Origin: Pseudomonas citri
GTDB taxonomy: Bacteria; Pseudomonadota; Gammaproteobacteria; Pseudomonadales; Pseudomonadaceae
Direction of reading: 5' to 3'
DNA length: 64,000 bases
NCBI RefSeq assembly: GCF_025336485.1
Contig: NZ_JAODAB010000001.1
Location: forward strand, 186,001 to 250,000
In this document: in pieces, positions 1 through 13,227 of the stretch
How the letters are laid out: each line of letters starts with the position of its first letter
How positions within the stretch are numbered: position 1 is the stretch's first letter
The notes under the pieces: generated by a model
What the model was told of the DNA's origin: nothing
What the model saw: the letters and a program-made list of their open reading frames with translations, nothing else
Databases searched by the model: none
Program-made: the position numbers and the translations under genes

Positions 1-452
1 TCCAGGGCATTGCCCAGCCCGCCCTGGCGCAAGAACTGCCAGAGCCGGTCGCGGTCCTCGGCGGGTACATTGCTCAGGTCGCTGAGTTCCGGATCCGGAC
101 GATCGTCCCCCGGCACCAGGATCAGCTTCACGCCACGGGCCGCCAGCGTCATCAGGCGCTCGATGCCGTAGCGCCAATACGCGATGCCGCCGTGCAGCGA
201 CAACAGGATCACCTTGGCGTGGCGCAGCACATCCTCGAAATACAGGTCCACCGAAGCGTGGTTCTGCACCTGCATCGGGTTGGCGAGGCGAAACTCGGGA
301 TAGTCGCCCGGCAACTGCTTCGCCGCCTCGGCCAACAGCGCCAGGCTGGAATCGCCGCTGCACAGGATCACCAGTTCGGCGGGGGTCTGCCCCAGGTCGG
401 CGATGTTGTCATCCGACACAAAGCCGCCGGGCTGGGTCCTGAGCAGGTGCAT
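1..452 (-). CDS. cobN: Cobaltochelatase subunit CobN, N-terminal part (cut by window edge)
   Basis: The first 150 residues of the large subunit of aerobic cobaltochelatase, which inserts cobalt into hydrogenobyrinate a,c-diamide in the ATP-dependent CobNST complex of the cytoplasm. The ATG (450-452 on the minus strand) opens a protein beginning MHLLRTQPGGFVSDD, and the frame stays open to the window edge. This start and the direct succession after cobW match the Pseudomonas cobW-cobN arrangement. The start lies 3 bases after the cobW stop, so the two are surely co-transcribed and probably translationally coupled, under the cobalamin riboswitch upstream of cobW. Most of the protein (normally about 1250 residues) lies outside the window, so the rest of its integrity cannot be judged. 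Confidence 0.88.
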   Translation of the reverse strand, partial: MHLLRTQPGGFVSDDNIADLGQTPAELVILCSGDSSLALLAEAAKQLPGDYPEFRLANPMQVQNHASVDLYFEDVLRHAKVILLSLHGGIAYWRYGIERLMTLAARGVKLILVPGDDRPDPELSDLSNVPAEDRDRLWQFLRQGGLGNAL

Positions 453-455
453 GGC

Positions 456-1520
456 TTAGACGCTGAGGGCAGCGCGCAATTGCGCTTCGAGTTGGCCGGC
501 ATCCAGCGCCTGGCCGATCAGCACCAGCCGGGTAACCCGGGCTTCATCGGCGCCCCATTGGCGGTCGAAGTGCTTGTCGAAACGCGTGCCCACACCCTGC
601 ACCAGCAAACGCATCGGCTTGTTCGGGATCGCGGCGAAACCCTTGACCCGCAGCACGCCGTGCTGGACCACCAGTTGTGTCAGGGCGTCGAGCAGCAGGC
701 TTTCGTCGGCCTGGGGCAGTTCGATGGAAATGGAGTCGAAGGCGTCATGGTCATGGTCGTCATCGTCGCCGTCATGGTGGTGGTCGTGATGACTGTGGCG
801 GCTGTCGATATGTTCTTCGGAACCGGCACCCAGGCCGATCAGCACGTCCAGCGGCAGGCGCCCGCTGCTGGCTTCGATGACCTTGACCGCTGGCGGCAGT
901 TCCTCGGCCACTTCCAGGCGGACTTTCGCCAGGTCTTCGGGGCTGATCAGGTCAGCCTTGTTGAGGATCACCAGGTCGGCGCTCGACAATTGGTCGGCGA
1001 ACAGTTCGTGCAGTGGCGATTCGTGGTCCAGGTTCGGATCGAGTTTGCGCTGGGCATCGACCTGATCGGGGAACGCGGCGAAGGTGCCAGCGGCCACGGC
1101 CGGGCTGTCGACCACGGTGATCACCGCGTCGACGGTGCAGGCGTTGCGGATTTCCGGCCACTGGAAGGCCTGGACCAACGGCTTGGGCAGGGCCAGGCCG
1201 GAGGTTTCGATCAGGATGTGATCAAGGTCGCCACGGCGGGCAACCAGCTCGCGCATCACCGGGAAAAACTCCTCCTGCACCGTGCAGCACAGGCAGCCGT
1301 TGGCCAGCTCGTAGACGCGGCCGTTGGCTTCTTCTTCGGTGCAACCGATGGCGCACTGTTTGAGGATCTCGCCATCGATGCCCAGCTCGCCGAACTCGTT
1401 GACGATCACCGCAATGCGGCGACCCTGGGCGTTGTCGAGCATGTGCCGCAGCAGGGTGGTTTTACCCGAGCCGAGGAAACCGGTGACGATGGTGACGGGA
1501 AGTTTGGCCAGTGTTTTCAT
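456..1520 (-). CDS. cobW: CobW, G3E-family metallochaperone GTPase of cobalamin synthesis
   Basis: 354 residues. G3E P-loop GTPase thought to deliver cobalt to the cobaltochelatase. Walker A GFLGSGKTT sits at residues 14-22, the family's metal-binding CxCC motif at 76-79 (GCLCC), and the NKAD guanine-recognition motif at 187-190. A His/Asp-rich stretch at about 237-259, likely a metal-binding loop, precedes the CobW C-terminal domain. I chose the ATG at 1518-1520, which is preceded by AAAGGG and places the P-loop near the N terminus as usual in the family. The frame is open 23 codons further upstream but that stretch lacks family character. It is first in a cobW-cobN operon. A cobalamin riboswitch ends about 120 bases upstream, so expression should fall when B12 is plentiful. 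Confidence 0.95.
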   Translation of the reverse strand: MKTLAKLPVTIVTGFLGSGKTTLLRHMLDNAQGRRIAVIVNEFGELGIDGEILKQCAIGCTEEEANGRVYELANGCLCCTVQEEFFPVMRELVARRGDLDHILIETSGLALPKPLVQAFQWPEIRNACTVDAVITVVDSPAVAAGTFAAFPDQVDAQRKLDPNLDHESPLHELFADQLSSADLVILNKADLISPEDLAKVRLEVAEELPPAVKVIEASSGRLPLDVLIGLGAGSEEHIDSRHSHHDHHHDGDDDDHDHDAFDSISIELPQADESLLLDALTQLVVQHGVLRVKGFAAIPNKPMRLLVQGVGTRFDKHFDRQWGADEARVTRLVLIGQALDAGQLEAQLRAALSV

Positions 1521-1637
1521 CGGATGCCCTTTGGCAAGGTGGCGGGCAAACGGGACGACTGCCGCAGGCCCAAGCACAGGCACAAGCACGCGGAAGATTT
1601 CGCCACCGGATCACCCCGCCCGGTTGTAGTGAGAATC

Positions 1638-1855
1638 TGTCTCGAGGCAGGTCTCCTGGCTGACGGCGGGCCAGGGCTTTTCATGCAAAGCCTGGCTGGC
1701 ATTGACTGCGCCTTCCCGTGCGCCTTGATAAAGGGCTTGCACAGTGGCCTTGCAGAAACCTCACCGTTCACAGTTGCGGGGGCAGCCGCGGCTTGGACCG
1801 CGTTCCCTTCTTAGCTCCGGCGCACGCACCGAAGAACCTCGAACGCGCAAGGCTA
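1638..1855 (-). promoter_or_regulatory. Cobalamin riboswitch controlling cobW-cobN
   Basis: Read on the minus strand, this leader has the conserved B12 core GCTGCCCCCGCAACTGTGA, then GCCACTG, then the 3' B12 box AGCCAGGAGACCTGCC (1645-1660). These occur in the order and spacing of the adenosylcobalamin-binding RNA. The 5' boundary is approximate. The segment between its end and the cobW start shows no clear hairpin plus U-tract, so control may be at translation of cobW (inference). Confidence 0.93.
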
Positions 1856-1975
1856 CGCAGGGTGTGGGGGCGGGTCAATGTCCGAAGCAGACTCAAACGC
1901 GACTCACACTGTGTGAGCATGGCTTGCCCGCGATAAACGATACCGCGATTTACCCGTCAGGACCGCGCTGCCTGG

Positions 1976-2001
1976 ATCGCGAGCAAGCTTTGCTCCCACA
2001 G
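1976..2001. repeat. REP-like palindromic sequence
   Basis: A gcgagcaagctttgctc core followed by ccacag. The same unit recurs at 17335-17360 and, inverted, at 17402-17427, with diverged copies near 4531, 27944 and 52965. It lies between the two cobalamin riboswitches. Confidence 0.7.
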
Positions 2002-2069
2002 GTTGTTCCACATCGGATCCTGCCCCTGCCAATTGACGCCCCACCCCCGCCCATGGTCTCCTGTGCGCC

Positions 2070-2275
2070 TATCAGTTATGGGTGCCCTTCACAGGGTGAA
2101 ACGGGAAACCGGTGAATCGTGTGCTTTACTCCAAGGCCACGTCAGTCCGGTGCTGCCCCCGCAACGGTAAGCGAGCGAAGCGTCTGAACCACTGTGTCCC
2201 ACGACATGGGAAGGTGACGCTTGCAGGCGAGGCCCATGCCCCGCCCCTCGCGAGCCCGGAGACCGGCCCATGACA
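2070..2275 (+). promoter_or_regulatory. Cobalamin riboswitch controlling cbtB-cbtA-cobE-cobM
   Basis: Plus-strand leader with the complete set of B12-riboswitch landmarks in order: GGGTGCCCTTCACAGGGTGA near 2079, GAAACGGGAAACCGGTGAATC, the core GGTGCTGCCCCCGCAACGG, CCACTGTG near 2191, and the B12 box AGCCCGGAGACCGGCCC near 2253-2269. It precedes the cobalt-uptake genes by about 110 bases, which fits B12 repression of cobalt import. Ends are approximate. Confidence 0.95.
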
Positions 2276-2312
2276 CATGCTCAACAAACCCGCGGTGGGC
2301 GGGCGCTGTTCG

Positions 2313-2342
2313 AACCCTGGCGAACCTTCGCCCGGGTTTTCA
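2313..2342 (+). terminator. Terminator-like hairpin in the cbtB leader (candidate riboswitch expression platform)
   Basis: Arms AACCC-GGCG (2313-2322) and CGCC-GGGTT (2329-2338), with one mismatch position, close a 6-base loop and are followed by TTTTCATT. It lies between the B12 aptamer and the cbtB start. That is where a ligand-controlled transcription terminator would sit. The competing anti-terminator was not worked out. Confidence 0.5.
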
Positions 2343-2385
2343 TTGCGCTCGATCCACCCGCTGGACAACAACAGAGGGAAGCGCC

Positions 2386-2574
2386 ATGTCGACCATCACC
2401 AGCATTGCCCACAGCACCCGCAGTACCGCCACCCTGAGCCAACGCCTGAGCGCCGCGATCCTCGCCTCGATCCTGGGTGCCGGCCTGGTCTATTTCGCCG
2501 GCTTTTCCCATATCGAAGCGGTGCACAACGCCGCCCACGACACCCGCCACAGCGCCGCTTTTCCGTGCCATTGA
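2386..2574 (+). CDS. cbtB: CbtB, small cobalt transporter subunit
   Basis: 62 residues. The single membrane segment (about residues 20-42) is followed by a short His-rich tail (H42, H47, H51, H55 and a final CH). This matches CbtB, the small partner of CbtA in predicted cobalt uptake. The ATG at 2386 is preceded by AGAGGGAAGCGCC. A longer open frame exists upstream but overlaps the riboswitch and leader hairpin, so it is not coding. It is first in the riboswitch-controlled cbtB-cbtA-cobE-cobM unit. The CbtAB cobalt-transport assignment in the literature rests mainly on riboswitch and cobalamin-gene context. Confidence 0.88.
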   Translation: MSTITSIAHSTRSTATLSQRLSAAILASILGAGLVYFAGFSHIEAVHNAAHDTRHSAAFPCH

Positions 2575-2585
2575 GACCTGACGAC

Positions 2586-3281
2586 ATGATCAAGCGTATC
2601 GCGCAGACCGCCGGTTTCAGCGGATTGCTGGCCGCCCTGCTGCTGACCCTCCTGCAAAGTTTCTGGGTATCACCGCTGATTCTGCAGGCCGAAACCTATG
2701 AGAAGGCCCCCGCCGCCGAGGTGCATGAACACGCCGATGGTGTCGCTCACACCCATGACGCCGAGGCCTGGGAGCCGGAAGATGGTTGGCAGCGCGTGTT
2801 GTCCACCACCGGCGGCAACCTGGTGGTCGCGGTGGGTTTCGCCCTGATGCTGGCGGGCCTGTACACCTTGCGCGCACCGACTCGGACGTCCCAAGGCCTG
2901 CTCTGGGGCCTGGCCGGCTATGCCACGTTCGTCCTGGCGCCGACCCTCGGCCTGCCGCCGGAACTGCCCGGCACCGCGGCGGCCGACCTGGCCCAGCGGC
3001 AGATGTGGTGGATCGGCACCGCCGCGTCCACGGCGGTGGGCATCGCCCTGATCGCTTTCGGCCGGCACTGGTTGCTCAAGCTGCTGGGCCTGGCAACCTT
3101 GCTGGTACCCCATGTGATCGGCGCACCGCAGCCTGAAGTGCACTCGATGCTGGCGCCCGAAGCACTGGAAAGCCAGTTCAAGATCGCCTCGCAACTGACC
3201 AACGTCGCGTTCTGGCTGGCCCTGGGCCTGATCAGCGCCTGGCTGTTCCGCCGCGGCGACCAGGCCCACCACGACGCATGA
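2586..3281 (+). CDS. cbtA: CbtA, cobalt transporter membrane subunit
   Basis: 231 residues. Multi-pass inner-membrane protein: an N-terminal membrane segment (about 11-33), then a His/Asp/Glu-rich periplasmic-type loop with H47, H49, H55 and H57 as plausible metal ligands, then further hydrophobic segments at about 78-95, 105-121, 140-158, 163-175 and 208-223. The order cbtB-cbtA and the family's hallmark His-rich loop identify CbtA. The start lies 11 bases after the cbtB stop, and its stop overlaps the cobE start in ATGA. Predicted to import cobalt for the corrin ring made by the flanking cob genes. Confidence 0.88.
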   Translation: MIKRIAQTAGFSGLLAALLLTLLQSFWVSPLILQAETYEKAPAAEVHEHADGVAHTHDAEAWEPEDGWQRVLSTTGGNLVVAVGFALMLAGLYTLRAPTRTSQGLLWGLAGYATFVLAPTLGLPPELPGTAAADLAQRQMWWIGTAASTAVGIALIAFGRHWLLKLLGLATLLVPHVIGAPQPEVHSMLAPEALESQFKIASQLTNVAFWLALGLISAWLFRRGDQAHHDA

Positions 3282-3682
3282 GCAGCGAGCCGATCCTGGT
3301 GGTCGGTTTGGGTTGCCAACGCGGTTGTCCGGCCAGCACGTTGCGCGCCTTGCTCGAACAGGCGCTGCTGGCCCACGGCATCGAGCTTCAGCAGGTGCAG
3401 GGCCTGGCCAGCATCGACCTCAAGCAGGACGAGCCCGGGTTGCTGGAACTGGCCGGACAATTGGCCCTGCCGCTGATCTGCTTCAGTGCCGAGCATCTGG
3501 CCGGTTATCAACCACGGCTCAGCCATCTTTCCGAGATCGCCTACGAGCGGACCGGTTGCTACGGCATCGCCGAAAGCGCCGCCCTCGCCCTGGCCGACCA
3601 GCTGGGCACATCACCCGCAACGCTGCTGATCACTCGCCAACGAGGCCCCAAGAGCACGTTGGCATTGGCGGTTGTCGCGTAA
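3278..3682 (+). CDS. cobE: CobE/GbiG C-terminal domain protein of cobalamin synthesis
   Basis: 134 residues, the usual size of a free-standing CobE. It starts with VVGLGCQRGCPASTL, the glycine/cysteine-rich opening characteristic of CobE/CbiG C-terminal domains, and contains AYERTGCYGIAESAAL, another family motif. The function is linked to precorrin conversion in the aerobic B12 pathway but is poorly defined. Its ATG overlaps the cbtA stop by 4 bases (translational coupling), and cobM follows after 74 bases. Confidence 0.87.
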   Translation: MSSEPILVVGLGCQRGCPASTLRALLEQALLAHGIELQQVQGLASIDLKQDEPGLLELAGQLALPLICFSAEHLAGYQPRLSHLSEIAYERTGCYGIAESAALALADQLGTSPATLLITRQRGPKSTLALAVVA

Positions 3683-3756
3683 ATCCCGATAATCGGCCCG
3701 CCGGATCATGAGCGATCTTCATCTGGGCACCTTCCCACCTTCCACAGGAGCCAGTC

Positions 3757-4503
3757 ATGACCGTCTACTTCATCGGCGCCGGCCCGGGCGACCCTGAACT
3801 TATCACCGTCAAGGGCCAGCGACTGATCCGCCAGTGCCCGGTGATCATTTATGCCGGCTCCCTGGTGCCCAAGGCCGTGCTGGAGGGGCATTGTGCCGAA
3901 CAGGTGATCAACAGCGCCGAACTGCACCTGGAACAGATCATCGAACTGATCGCGGCCGCCCACCACAGAGGCCAGGACGTGGCCCGGGTGCATTCCGGCG
4001 ACCCGAGCCTGTACGGTGCCATCGGCGAACAGATCCGCTGCCTGCGGGAATTGGGTATTCCTTTCGAGATCATTCCGGGCGTGACCGCCATGTCAGCCTG
4101 CGCCGCCCTGCTGGGCGCCGAACTGACCTTGCCCGATGTGTCCCAAAGCGTGATTCTCACGCGCTATGCGGACAAGACCGCGATGCCCGCCGGGGAAGAA
4201 CTGGCCAGCCTGGCGCAGCACGGCGCGACCATGGCGATTCACCTGGGGGTCAATCATCTGGAAAAAATCGTCAGTGAGTTGTTGCCTCACTACGGCGCGG
4301 ATTGCCCGATCGCCGTGATCCATCGGGCGACCTGGCCGGATCAGGATTGGGTGGTGGGCACCTTGACGGACATCGCCGAAAAAGCGCAGGCCAAGGGCTT
4401 TCGCCGCACGGCGCTGATCCTGGTGGGACGGGTATTGGGCAATGATGTGTTCAGCGAGTCGTCGCTGTACCGTGCCGGGCATGCACATCTCTACCGGCCC
4501 TGA
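3757..4503 (+). CDS. cobM: Precorrin-4 C(11)-methyltransferase
   Basis: 248 residues. SAM-dependent methyltransferase that converts precorrin-4 to precorrin-5 in aerobic cobalamin synthesis. The N terminus reads VYFIGAGPGDPELITVKG, the glycine-rich signature of the uroporphyrin-III C-methyltransferase-like fold. The motifs SGDPSLYGAIGEQ and PGVTAMSACAALLG are typical of CobM/CbiF, and the length is normal. ATG at 3757 with CCACAGGAG upstream. Last gene of the riboswitch-controlled unit. It converges on nfuA across a bidirectional terminator. Confidence 0.94.
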   Translation: MTVYFIGAGPGDPELITVKGQRLIRQCPVIIYAGSLVPKAVLEGHCAEQVINSAELHLEQIIELIAAAHHRGQDVARVHSGDPSLYGAIGEQIRCLRELGIPFEIIPGVTAMSACAALLGAELTLPDVSQSVILTRYADKTAMPAGEELASLAQHGATMAIHLGVNHLEKIVSELLPHYGADCPIAVIHRATWPDQDWVVGTLTDIAEKAQAKGFRRTALILVGRVLGNDVFSESSLYRAGHAHLYRP

Positions 4504-4530
4504 CTCGATCAACAAGCCTCGGCCTGCCCA

Positions 4531-4555
4531 CTGTGGGGGCGAGCCTGCTCGCGAT
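4531..4555. repeat. REP-like sequence, diverged copy
   Basis: ctgtgggggcgagcctgctc followed by gcgat is a diverged version of the REP-like unit seen at 17402-17427. It lies between cobM and its terminator. Confidence 0.55.
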
Positions 4556-4600
4556 AGCGGTAGATGCGTTTGCCAGGGTGTCGAATAGAACTGCGCCCAT

Positions 4601-4632
4601 AAAAAAACGGTGCTCACGGGCACCGTTTTTTA
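4601..4632. terminator. Bidirectional intrinsic terminator between cobM and nfuA
   Basis: The stem ACGGTGC/GCACCGT with a 6-base loop is flanked by seven A on the left and six T on the right, so it can end transcripts from both strands. It sits between two convergent genes. Confidence 0.88.
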
Positions 4633-4651
4633 TATTCGCAGCGAACACCTA

Positions 4652-5245
<594 letters not shown>

Positions 5246-5348
5246 TCACAGGCTTGCCGGCAGTTTACGCCAATCATGGCGCCTGACAAAGTCCCAGTAT
5301 TTCTGTCAGGAAAGCCGTCGACCAGAAACCACCGCCGGAAGAGCCGAT

Positions 5349-7640
5349 TCATAGATTCTGGTAGCGGTTCATGTCCAGCACGCCGGCTTCCAAGGGGTCC
5401 GTTTCCTGGATGTACTGGCTCAGATCATGGAAATAGTGCCAGAACTGCGGGTGACTGCGCCGAATCCCCCAATGCTCGACGATCCGCTCGAAATCCTGCT
5501 CATTTTCGACCTTCTCCATGGCATCGACGAACGCTGGCACCTGCCCGGCCGCCATGTTGAACATGAAGTTCGGGTAGCTGCTGAACACCCCCGGGTAGAC
5601 CGTCAACGTGTCCAGGCCCGGTTGGTAGCGCATCTGCTCGCCCAGTAGGAACGCCACATTGCTGTGGGCGCGGTTGCGCAGCAGGCTGTAGACCTCGCGA
5701 TGGCCGTCGGCGGTTTCGATGCGCAGCATCGTCGCTTCGGGCAGCTGATTGATCACCGCCAGCCCCGCCGCCGGACGCGACACCAGGCGACTGAGGGCCT
5801 GTTCAGCGTTTTGCAGGGCCGGATCGATGTTCGGGCGCGAGCAGTAGGCGCCTTCGCAGCGGTTGATCGGATCGGGCCGTGCGTTCAACTCGCCATAACG
5901 GGCCAGCAGTTGCCGGGCGAAATCGCGCTTGGGGTCGCGTTCGTCGAGCTTGAGCGCGGTCGGCTTGTCATCGTCGATGGCCTCGTAATCGAGCCACATC
6001 TTGAATTGGCCACCGGCCTGGTACCAGTCGTCCAGGTAATCCTCCCGGGAGTCGGCGGGCATCAGGCGCAGGAAATTCAACTCCGCGCCATTACGGATCA
6101 AGTCGAAGTACAGCCGGGTCTGGGCCTGGTGGGAGACGTTGCCGAACACATCGAAGTTGACCGCCAACTGGTAATAGGTGCGCTCCAGCAATGGGAAGTC
6201 GAACAGCCACATCGTCTGCGGCACCTCGCCGATCAGTCCCTTGGTGACCGAGGCGCTGTCGAAATGCCGAAAGATACTCAGCAAGGCGTTGTCATTGCCC
6301 GCCCAGAGCGTTGACCAACTCGGCGCCGGCAGGTTGGCATAACTGTCGCGACGCAGGGCTTCATACTCGTTGCGCTTGTCCCGGTAGTCGAGCCACAGGC
6401 TGACGACGCTGCCCACGTCGTCGTTCTGCCCCGGCATCGCCAGCAGTGGCGTGGCCTGGCCGCGGTAGTTGGGGTCGGTGATGTACAGGTCATGTTCGGG
6501 CGCCTGGAACAACGCCCAGAAGTTGTCGCGGATCACGTCCGTGGCGATCTGCCCCCGACACACCGGGCCACGGATGAACGTGCGCACGAAATACTCGGCG
6601 TTATCGAGCATGAACTGATAACGCGCCTGGGCCGGGATCGCTTCAAAGGTGGAAAACGGGTTGGCCCGGCGCTCCGGCCCATAGCCAGGCAACGCGCTGA
6701 CCTGCCATTTGCCGCTGTAGAACAGGCTTTTCACCCGCGCCATTTTCGCCGCGCTAAGCCCGTAAGTGATGTGGGTCTTGTGCACGATCACGCCTTGCAC
6801 CGGCCAGAGCCGGTAATAGATACGGGTGCCCGGATCGTCGTTCGGGCGGCGGGTGTTGATCAGGTCGATCGGCTGGCCGGTGGGCGTGCGCGAGCGGACC
6901 CATTGGAAGAAATGCCCCGGTTCGCCGCCCTTGAAGTAGATGTGGGCCAGGAACCAGTGCTCGAACAACCAGCGGCCCACCAGGCTTTCCCGGGCGCCAG
7001 GGGTGTTGAGCAGGTTTTCCCACTGCACCACCTGCAAGGCTTCGGCAGCGCTCGGCGCCAGGGCCTGCTGGTCGATCGGAGCGCCGGCGGCCAGCCAGCG
7101 CTGGAGCGTCTGGTATTGCTGGTCGGTCAGGCCGGTGACCGCCAGGGGCATGCCTTCCTTGGGATGGGCAGCGGCGTACTCGTCGAACTGTCCCGGCATC
7201 GCGCAGCTGTTTTCCCGGTTGAGGCCCAGCACGATCTCTTCCGGCAGCTTGGCGTTGGGCTGCAAAGGCGTGCGATGCCCCAGCTCCAGCATCCGCGCCA
7301 TCAAGGCCGCCTGGCTGCCCTGGGCATCGAGCACCGAATAGAACCCCTTGCGCTGCCAGGCCCGCTGGCCAGAAGCGTCATAGAACAGGCGGGTCGGCTC
7401 GGCCGCCTGGCGCCGCTCGCCGTCGTACACCGACAACTTGCTCGCCCCCCGCGCCGCGCCTTCCCCGCTGCCCAGGTTCAACTGGCAGGCCGAGTCATAG
7501 CAGGCATGACAGGCCACGCATTTCTCCGTGAAGATCGGCTGGATGTCGCGGGTATAGGACAGCGCTGGCGCAGGATCCTTTGCCACTGAGCTGAAAGACA
7601 ACAGCAGCAACAGACTGCCGAATAAGACGCGGTACGGCAT
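5349..7640 (-). CDS. cti: Fatty acid cis/trans isomerase (periplasmic haem protein)
   Basis: 763 residues. Converts cis-unsaturated membrane fatty acids to trans isomers, a rapid solvent and heat stress response of Pseudomonas and Vibrio. The start at 7638-7640 gives a Sec signal peptide (residues 1-20, [20 protein letters not shown]), as expected for this periplasmic enzyme. A haem-binding CxxCH occurs at residues 41-45 (CVACH), within [13 protein letters not shown], which is characteristic of Cti. An upstream in-frame extension of 26 codons would spoil the signal peptide. It is divergent from metH with about 150 bases between. Confidence 0.94.
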   Translation of the reverse strand: MPYRVLFGSLLLLLSFSSVAKDPAPALSYTRDIQPIFTEKCVACHACYDSACQLNLGSGEGAARGASKLSVYDGERRQAAEPTRLFYDASGQRAWQRKGFYSVLDAQGSQAALMARMLELGHRTPLQPNAKLPEEIVLGLNRENSCAMPGQFDEYAAAHPKEGMPLAVTGLTDQQYQTLQRWLAAGAPIDQQALAPSAAEALQVVQWENLLNTPGARESLVGRWLFEHWFLAHIYFKGGEPGHFFQWVRSRTPTGQPIDLINTRRPNDDPGTRIYYRLWPVQGVIVHKTHITYGLSAAKMARVKSLFYSGKWQVSALPGYGPERRANPFSTFEAIPAQARYQFMLDNAEYFVRTFIRGPVCRGQIATDVIRDNFWALFQAPEHDLYITDPNYRGQATPLLAMPGQNDDVGSVVSLWLDYRDKRNEYEALRRDSYANLPAPSWSTLWAGNDNALLSIFRHFDSASVTKGLIGEVPQTMWLFDFPLLERTYYQLAVNFDVFGNVSHQAQTRLYFDLIRNGAELNFLRLMPADSREDYLDDWYQAGGQFKMWLDYEAIDDDKPTALKLDERDPKRDFARQLLARYGELNARPDPINRCEGAYCSRPNIDPALQNAEQALSRLVSRPAAGLAVINQLPEATMLRIETADGHREVYSLLRNRAHSNVAFLLGEQMRYQPGLDTLTVYPGVFSSYPNFMFNMAAGQVPAFVDAMEKVENEQDFERIVEHWGIRRSHPQFWHYFHDLSQYIQETDPLEAGVLDMNRYQNL

Positions 7641-7794
7641 GTCTCGGTCCCTGGGAGATGTATCCGGCGATTCTACCGGGCCAGCACCGGGAAGCAAACA
7701 TGAGCGATATTCATGCAAAAGCCGGTCGCGATCAAATCCTGCACAGCTTTGTTATTATCCCGGACCTCGTAATGGTCTTTTCCCAGGTAGTCCT

Positions 7795-11505
<3,711 letters not shown>

Positions 11506-11562
11506 GCCGGCGTTCGGTTGGGAGGCGCCCTGGCAACACGCCTCTCAACTCATGCAGTTTTT

Positions 11563-13017
11563 TTATTTTCGTATCGAGACAGCAATATTGATGGGCATCT
11601 TCCAATTTGAGTCAGAACTTCTAGCCTCAAGCTTTAGAAGCCCATTGTAATAACCTCGCGGCAATGATGCGTTACTGCCAAACTGCGGATAGTATTTAAT
11701 CTCAAGATGCAGAGGAAACCCCGCACACATATTGCTGACATTTATTTCCGTTAGACAACTTGCCCTTCTGCGCTGAGCCCTAAACTGTACCGTGACCTCT
11801 TTACCCTTCGCATTCAGCAATCTCGCACTCAGCGTCGTTTTTGTATTGTTACTCGAGCTCGGAATCATGCTGGTGGGCCCAACACTTTCGGACAGTGCAA
11901 CAATCGCGGCATTTTCTGCCAATGTAACGGGAATATTCAACGTAGCAAAGGCATAGGCATCCTCGCCGGAAGAACTGACAAGCATCATGCGCAGGCCAGG
12001 CAACTCTGGATGGAAGCCGCTAAGCCATGCCCCATTTTCCCGCCATACACGAGCCATATCGGCCGTCTGCGCGTCACCCAACGGCAGGCCGTGAGCATCC
12101 CTGACAGCTGGCGTCGAGTAATAAGGAACCTTATTTCCGCAGAGATAGGTTTGAGATTTACCATTGTGATAGCCAAAACTGTATCTTGCTGGATTATTGT
12201 TGCAATGACTTCCACCGACATTGTGCCCTATTTCATGTCGAAATGCCTCTGGGCTTGACCGACCATTAACACTTGTATATCCACCGACATACGCCAGCCC
12301 ACCTCCCCCTTCAATGTAGACAGCATTTACATCCGAACTGTATAGACGCCTGTAGGGTGAAAGCTTCGTTTGCCAAGCAAAAATTCCGTCATCCGTCATG
12401 CCATAGTCAACATCAAACACATTTACCGCTGCAAGTCGCAGAGACAGATCAGCGACCAAGGAGTTCCTAAGACCAAGGTTGGCCGTCTCTAATTGTGCAA
12501 GAGCATAAGCAACAGGATCTGTATTCAAACGAGCAAACGCCGCAGCAGAATAAGCCACCAACATATCGATATATTGATGCTCCCCTGCCTTGATAGCACC
12601 TTGTTTTGCAGCCGGCTCCGAATCCTTAGAGTCCAGTGCATCCGGAGTCAGATAATCATATGCCGGCTCTTCGGTAAAAGTGCTTTTCCCCTTCGTATCG
12701 ACCACCAGCAGGCCGCGCTTGCCAGGCTCATCGATAATTGATGTGACCGCGCCATCAGGTGAGCGGACCACCACCAGCGAGCCCGTCTCACCATCACGGG
12801 TATAAAGATTGCCACTTTCTACCGTGTAGCCCTGCTCAACCTTCACCGCCGAACGCTCGAAGCGGGCAGAGCCAATCGCATCGGCATACACACTTGCAGC
12901 GGTCGGTTGTGGCGTGTCCATCTGGCTGGCGGTTTCCGTATTGCGGCAGCCGGCAGCCAGCAGGCCCAGGAGAAAAATAAACGTAGCCGTAGTTGTGAAC
13001 GAGCTTCCGGTGTTCAT
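11563..13017 (-). CDS. Lipoprotein zinc metalloprotease of metzincin (reprolysin-like) type
   Basis: 484 residues. A signal peptide with a lipobox, LLAAGC, has the lipidated Cys at position 24, so it should be membrane-anchored. The zinc motif HEIGHNVGGSH (261-271) fits HExxHxxGxxH of metzincins, with three His ligands and the catalytic Glu. After it, the segment SQTYLCGNKVPYYSTPAV aligns with the region where most relatives have the Met-turn (xIMxY...), but the Met is not there. About 30 residues after the lipobox a propeptide-like region begins; the C-terminal 140 residues look like a separate beta-rich domain. Base composition is clearly richer in A/T than in metH or cysI, pointing to recent acquisition. 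The substrate is unknown. The start was chosen to give a proper signal peptide. Confidence 0.8.
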   Translation of the reverse strand: MNTGSSFTTTATFIFLLGLLAAGCRNTETASQMDTPQPTAASVYADAIGSARFERSAVKVEQGYTVESGNLYTRDGETGSLVVVRSPDGAVTSIIDEPGKRGLLVVDTKGKSTFTEEPAYDYLTPDALDSKDSEPAAKQGAIKAGEHQYIDMLVAYSAAAFARLNTDPVAYALAQLETANLGLRNSLVADLSLRLAAVNVFDVDYGMTDDGIFAWQTKLSPYRRLYSSDVNAVYIEGGGGLAYVGGYTSVNGRSSPEAFRHEIGHNVGGSHCNNNPARYSFGYHNGKSQTYLCGNKVPYYSTPAVRDAHGLPLGDAQTADMARVWRENGAWLSGFHPELPGLRMMLVSSSGEDAYAFATLNIPVTLAENAAIVALSESVGPTSMIPSSSNNTKTTLSARLLNAKGKEVTVQFRAQRRRASCLTEINVSNMCAGFPLHLEIKYYPQFGSNASLPRGYYNGLLKLEARSSDSNWKMPINIAVSIRK

Positions 13018-13151
13018 GACACGGACCCCGACCAAGGATTAGAGCCATCAGGATGGCCCAATCACACCAAGGCGGATACTGACAGAACTGACAGTAGAGA
13101 CATGGGCCGAAGGCTGGTGCCTTGATGAAACCAGGCCCAGGACCGGGGAAG

Positions 13152-13192
13152 TCCATCGCCGAGCGAAGCTGCCGCAGGCGGCGATCTTTTGT
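13152..13192. repeat. REP-like inverted repeat
   Basis: The stretch tcgccgagcgaagctgccgc-aggcggcgatcttttg contains a short imperfect hairpin (gccgc/gcggc) of the kind scattered between Pseudomonas genes. It lies just upstream of the DUF2970 gene. Confidence 0.4.
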
Positions 13193-13227
13193 CTATGCTT
13201 GCCTCAAACACAGCAGACGAGGGATTT

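Noticed and set aside
192..1814. 540-codon plus-strand open frame over cobW
   Set aside because: Mirror frame of cobW in high-GC DNA; its protein has no family features, while the minus-strand frame has P-loop and CxCC motifs.
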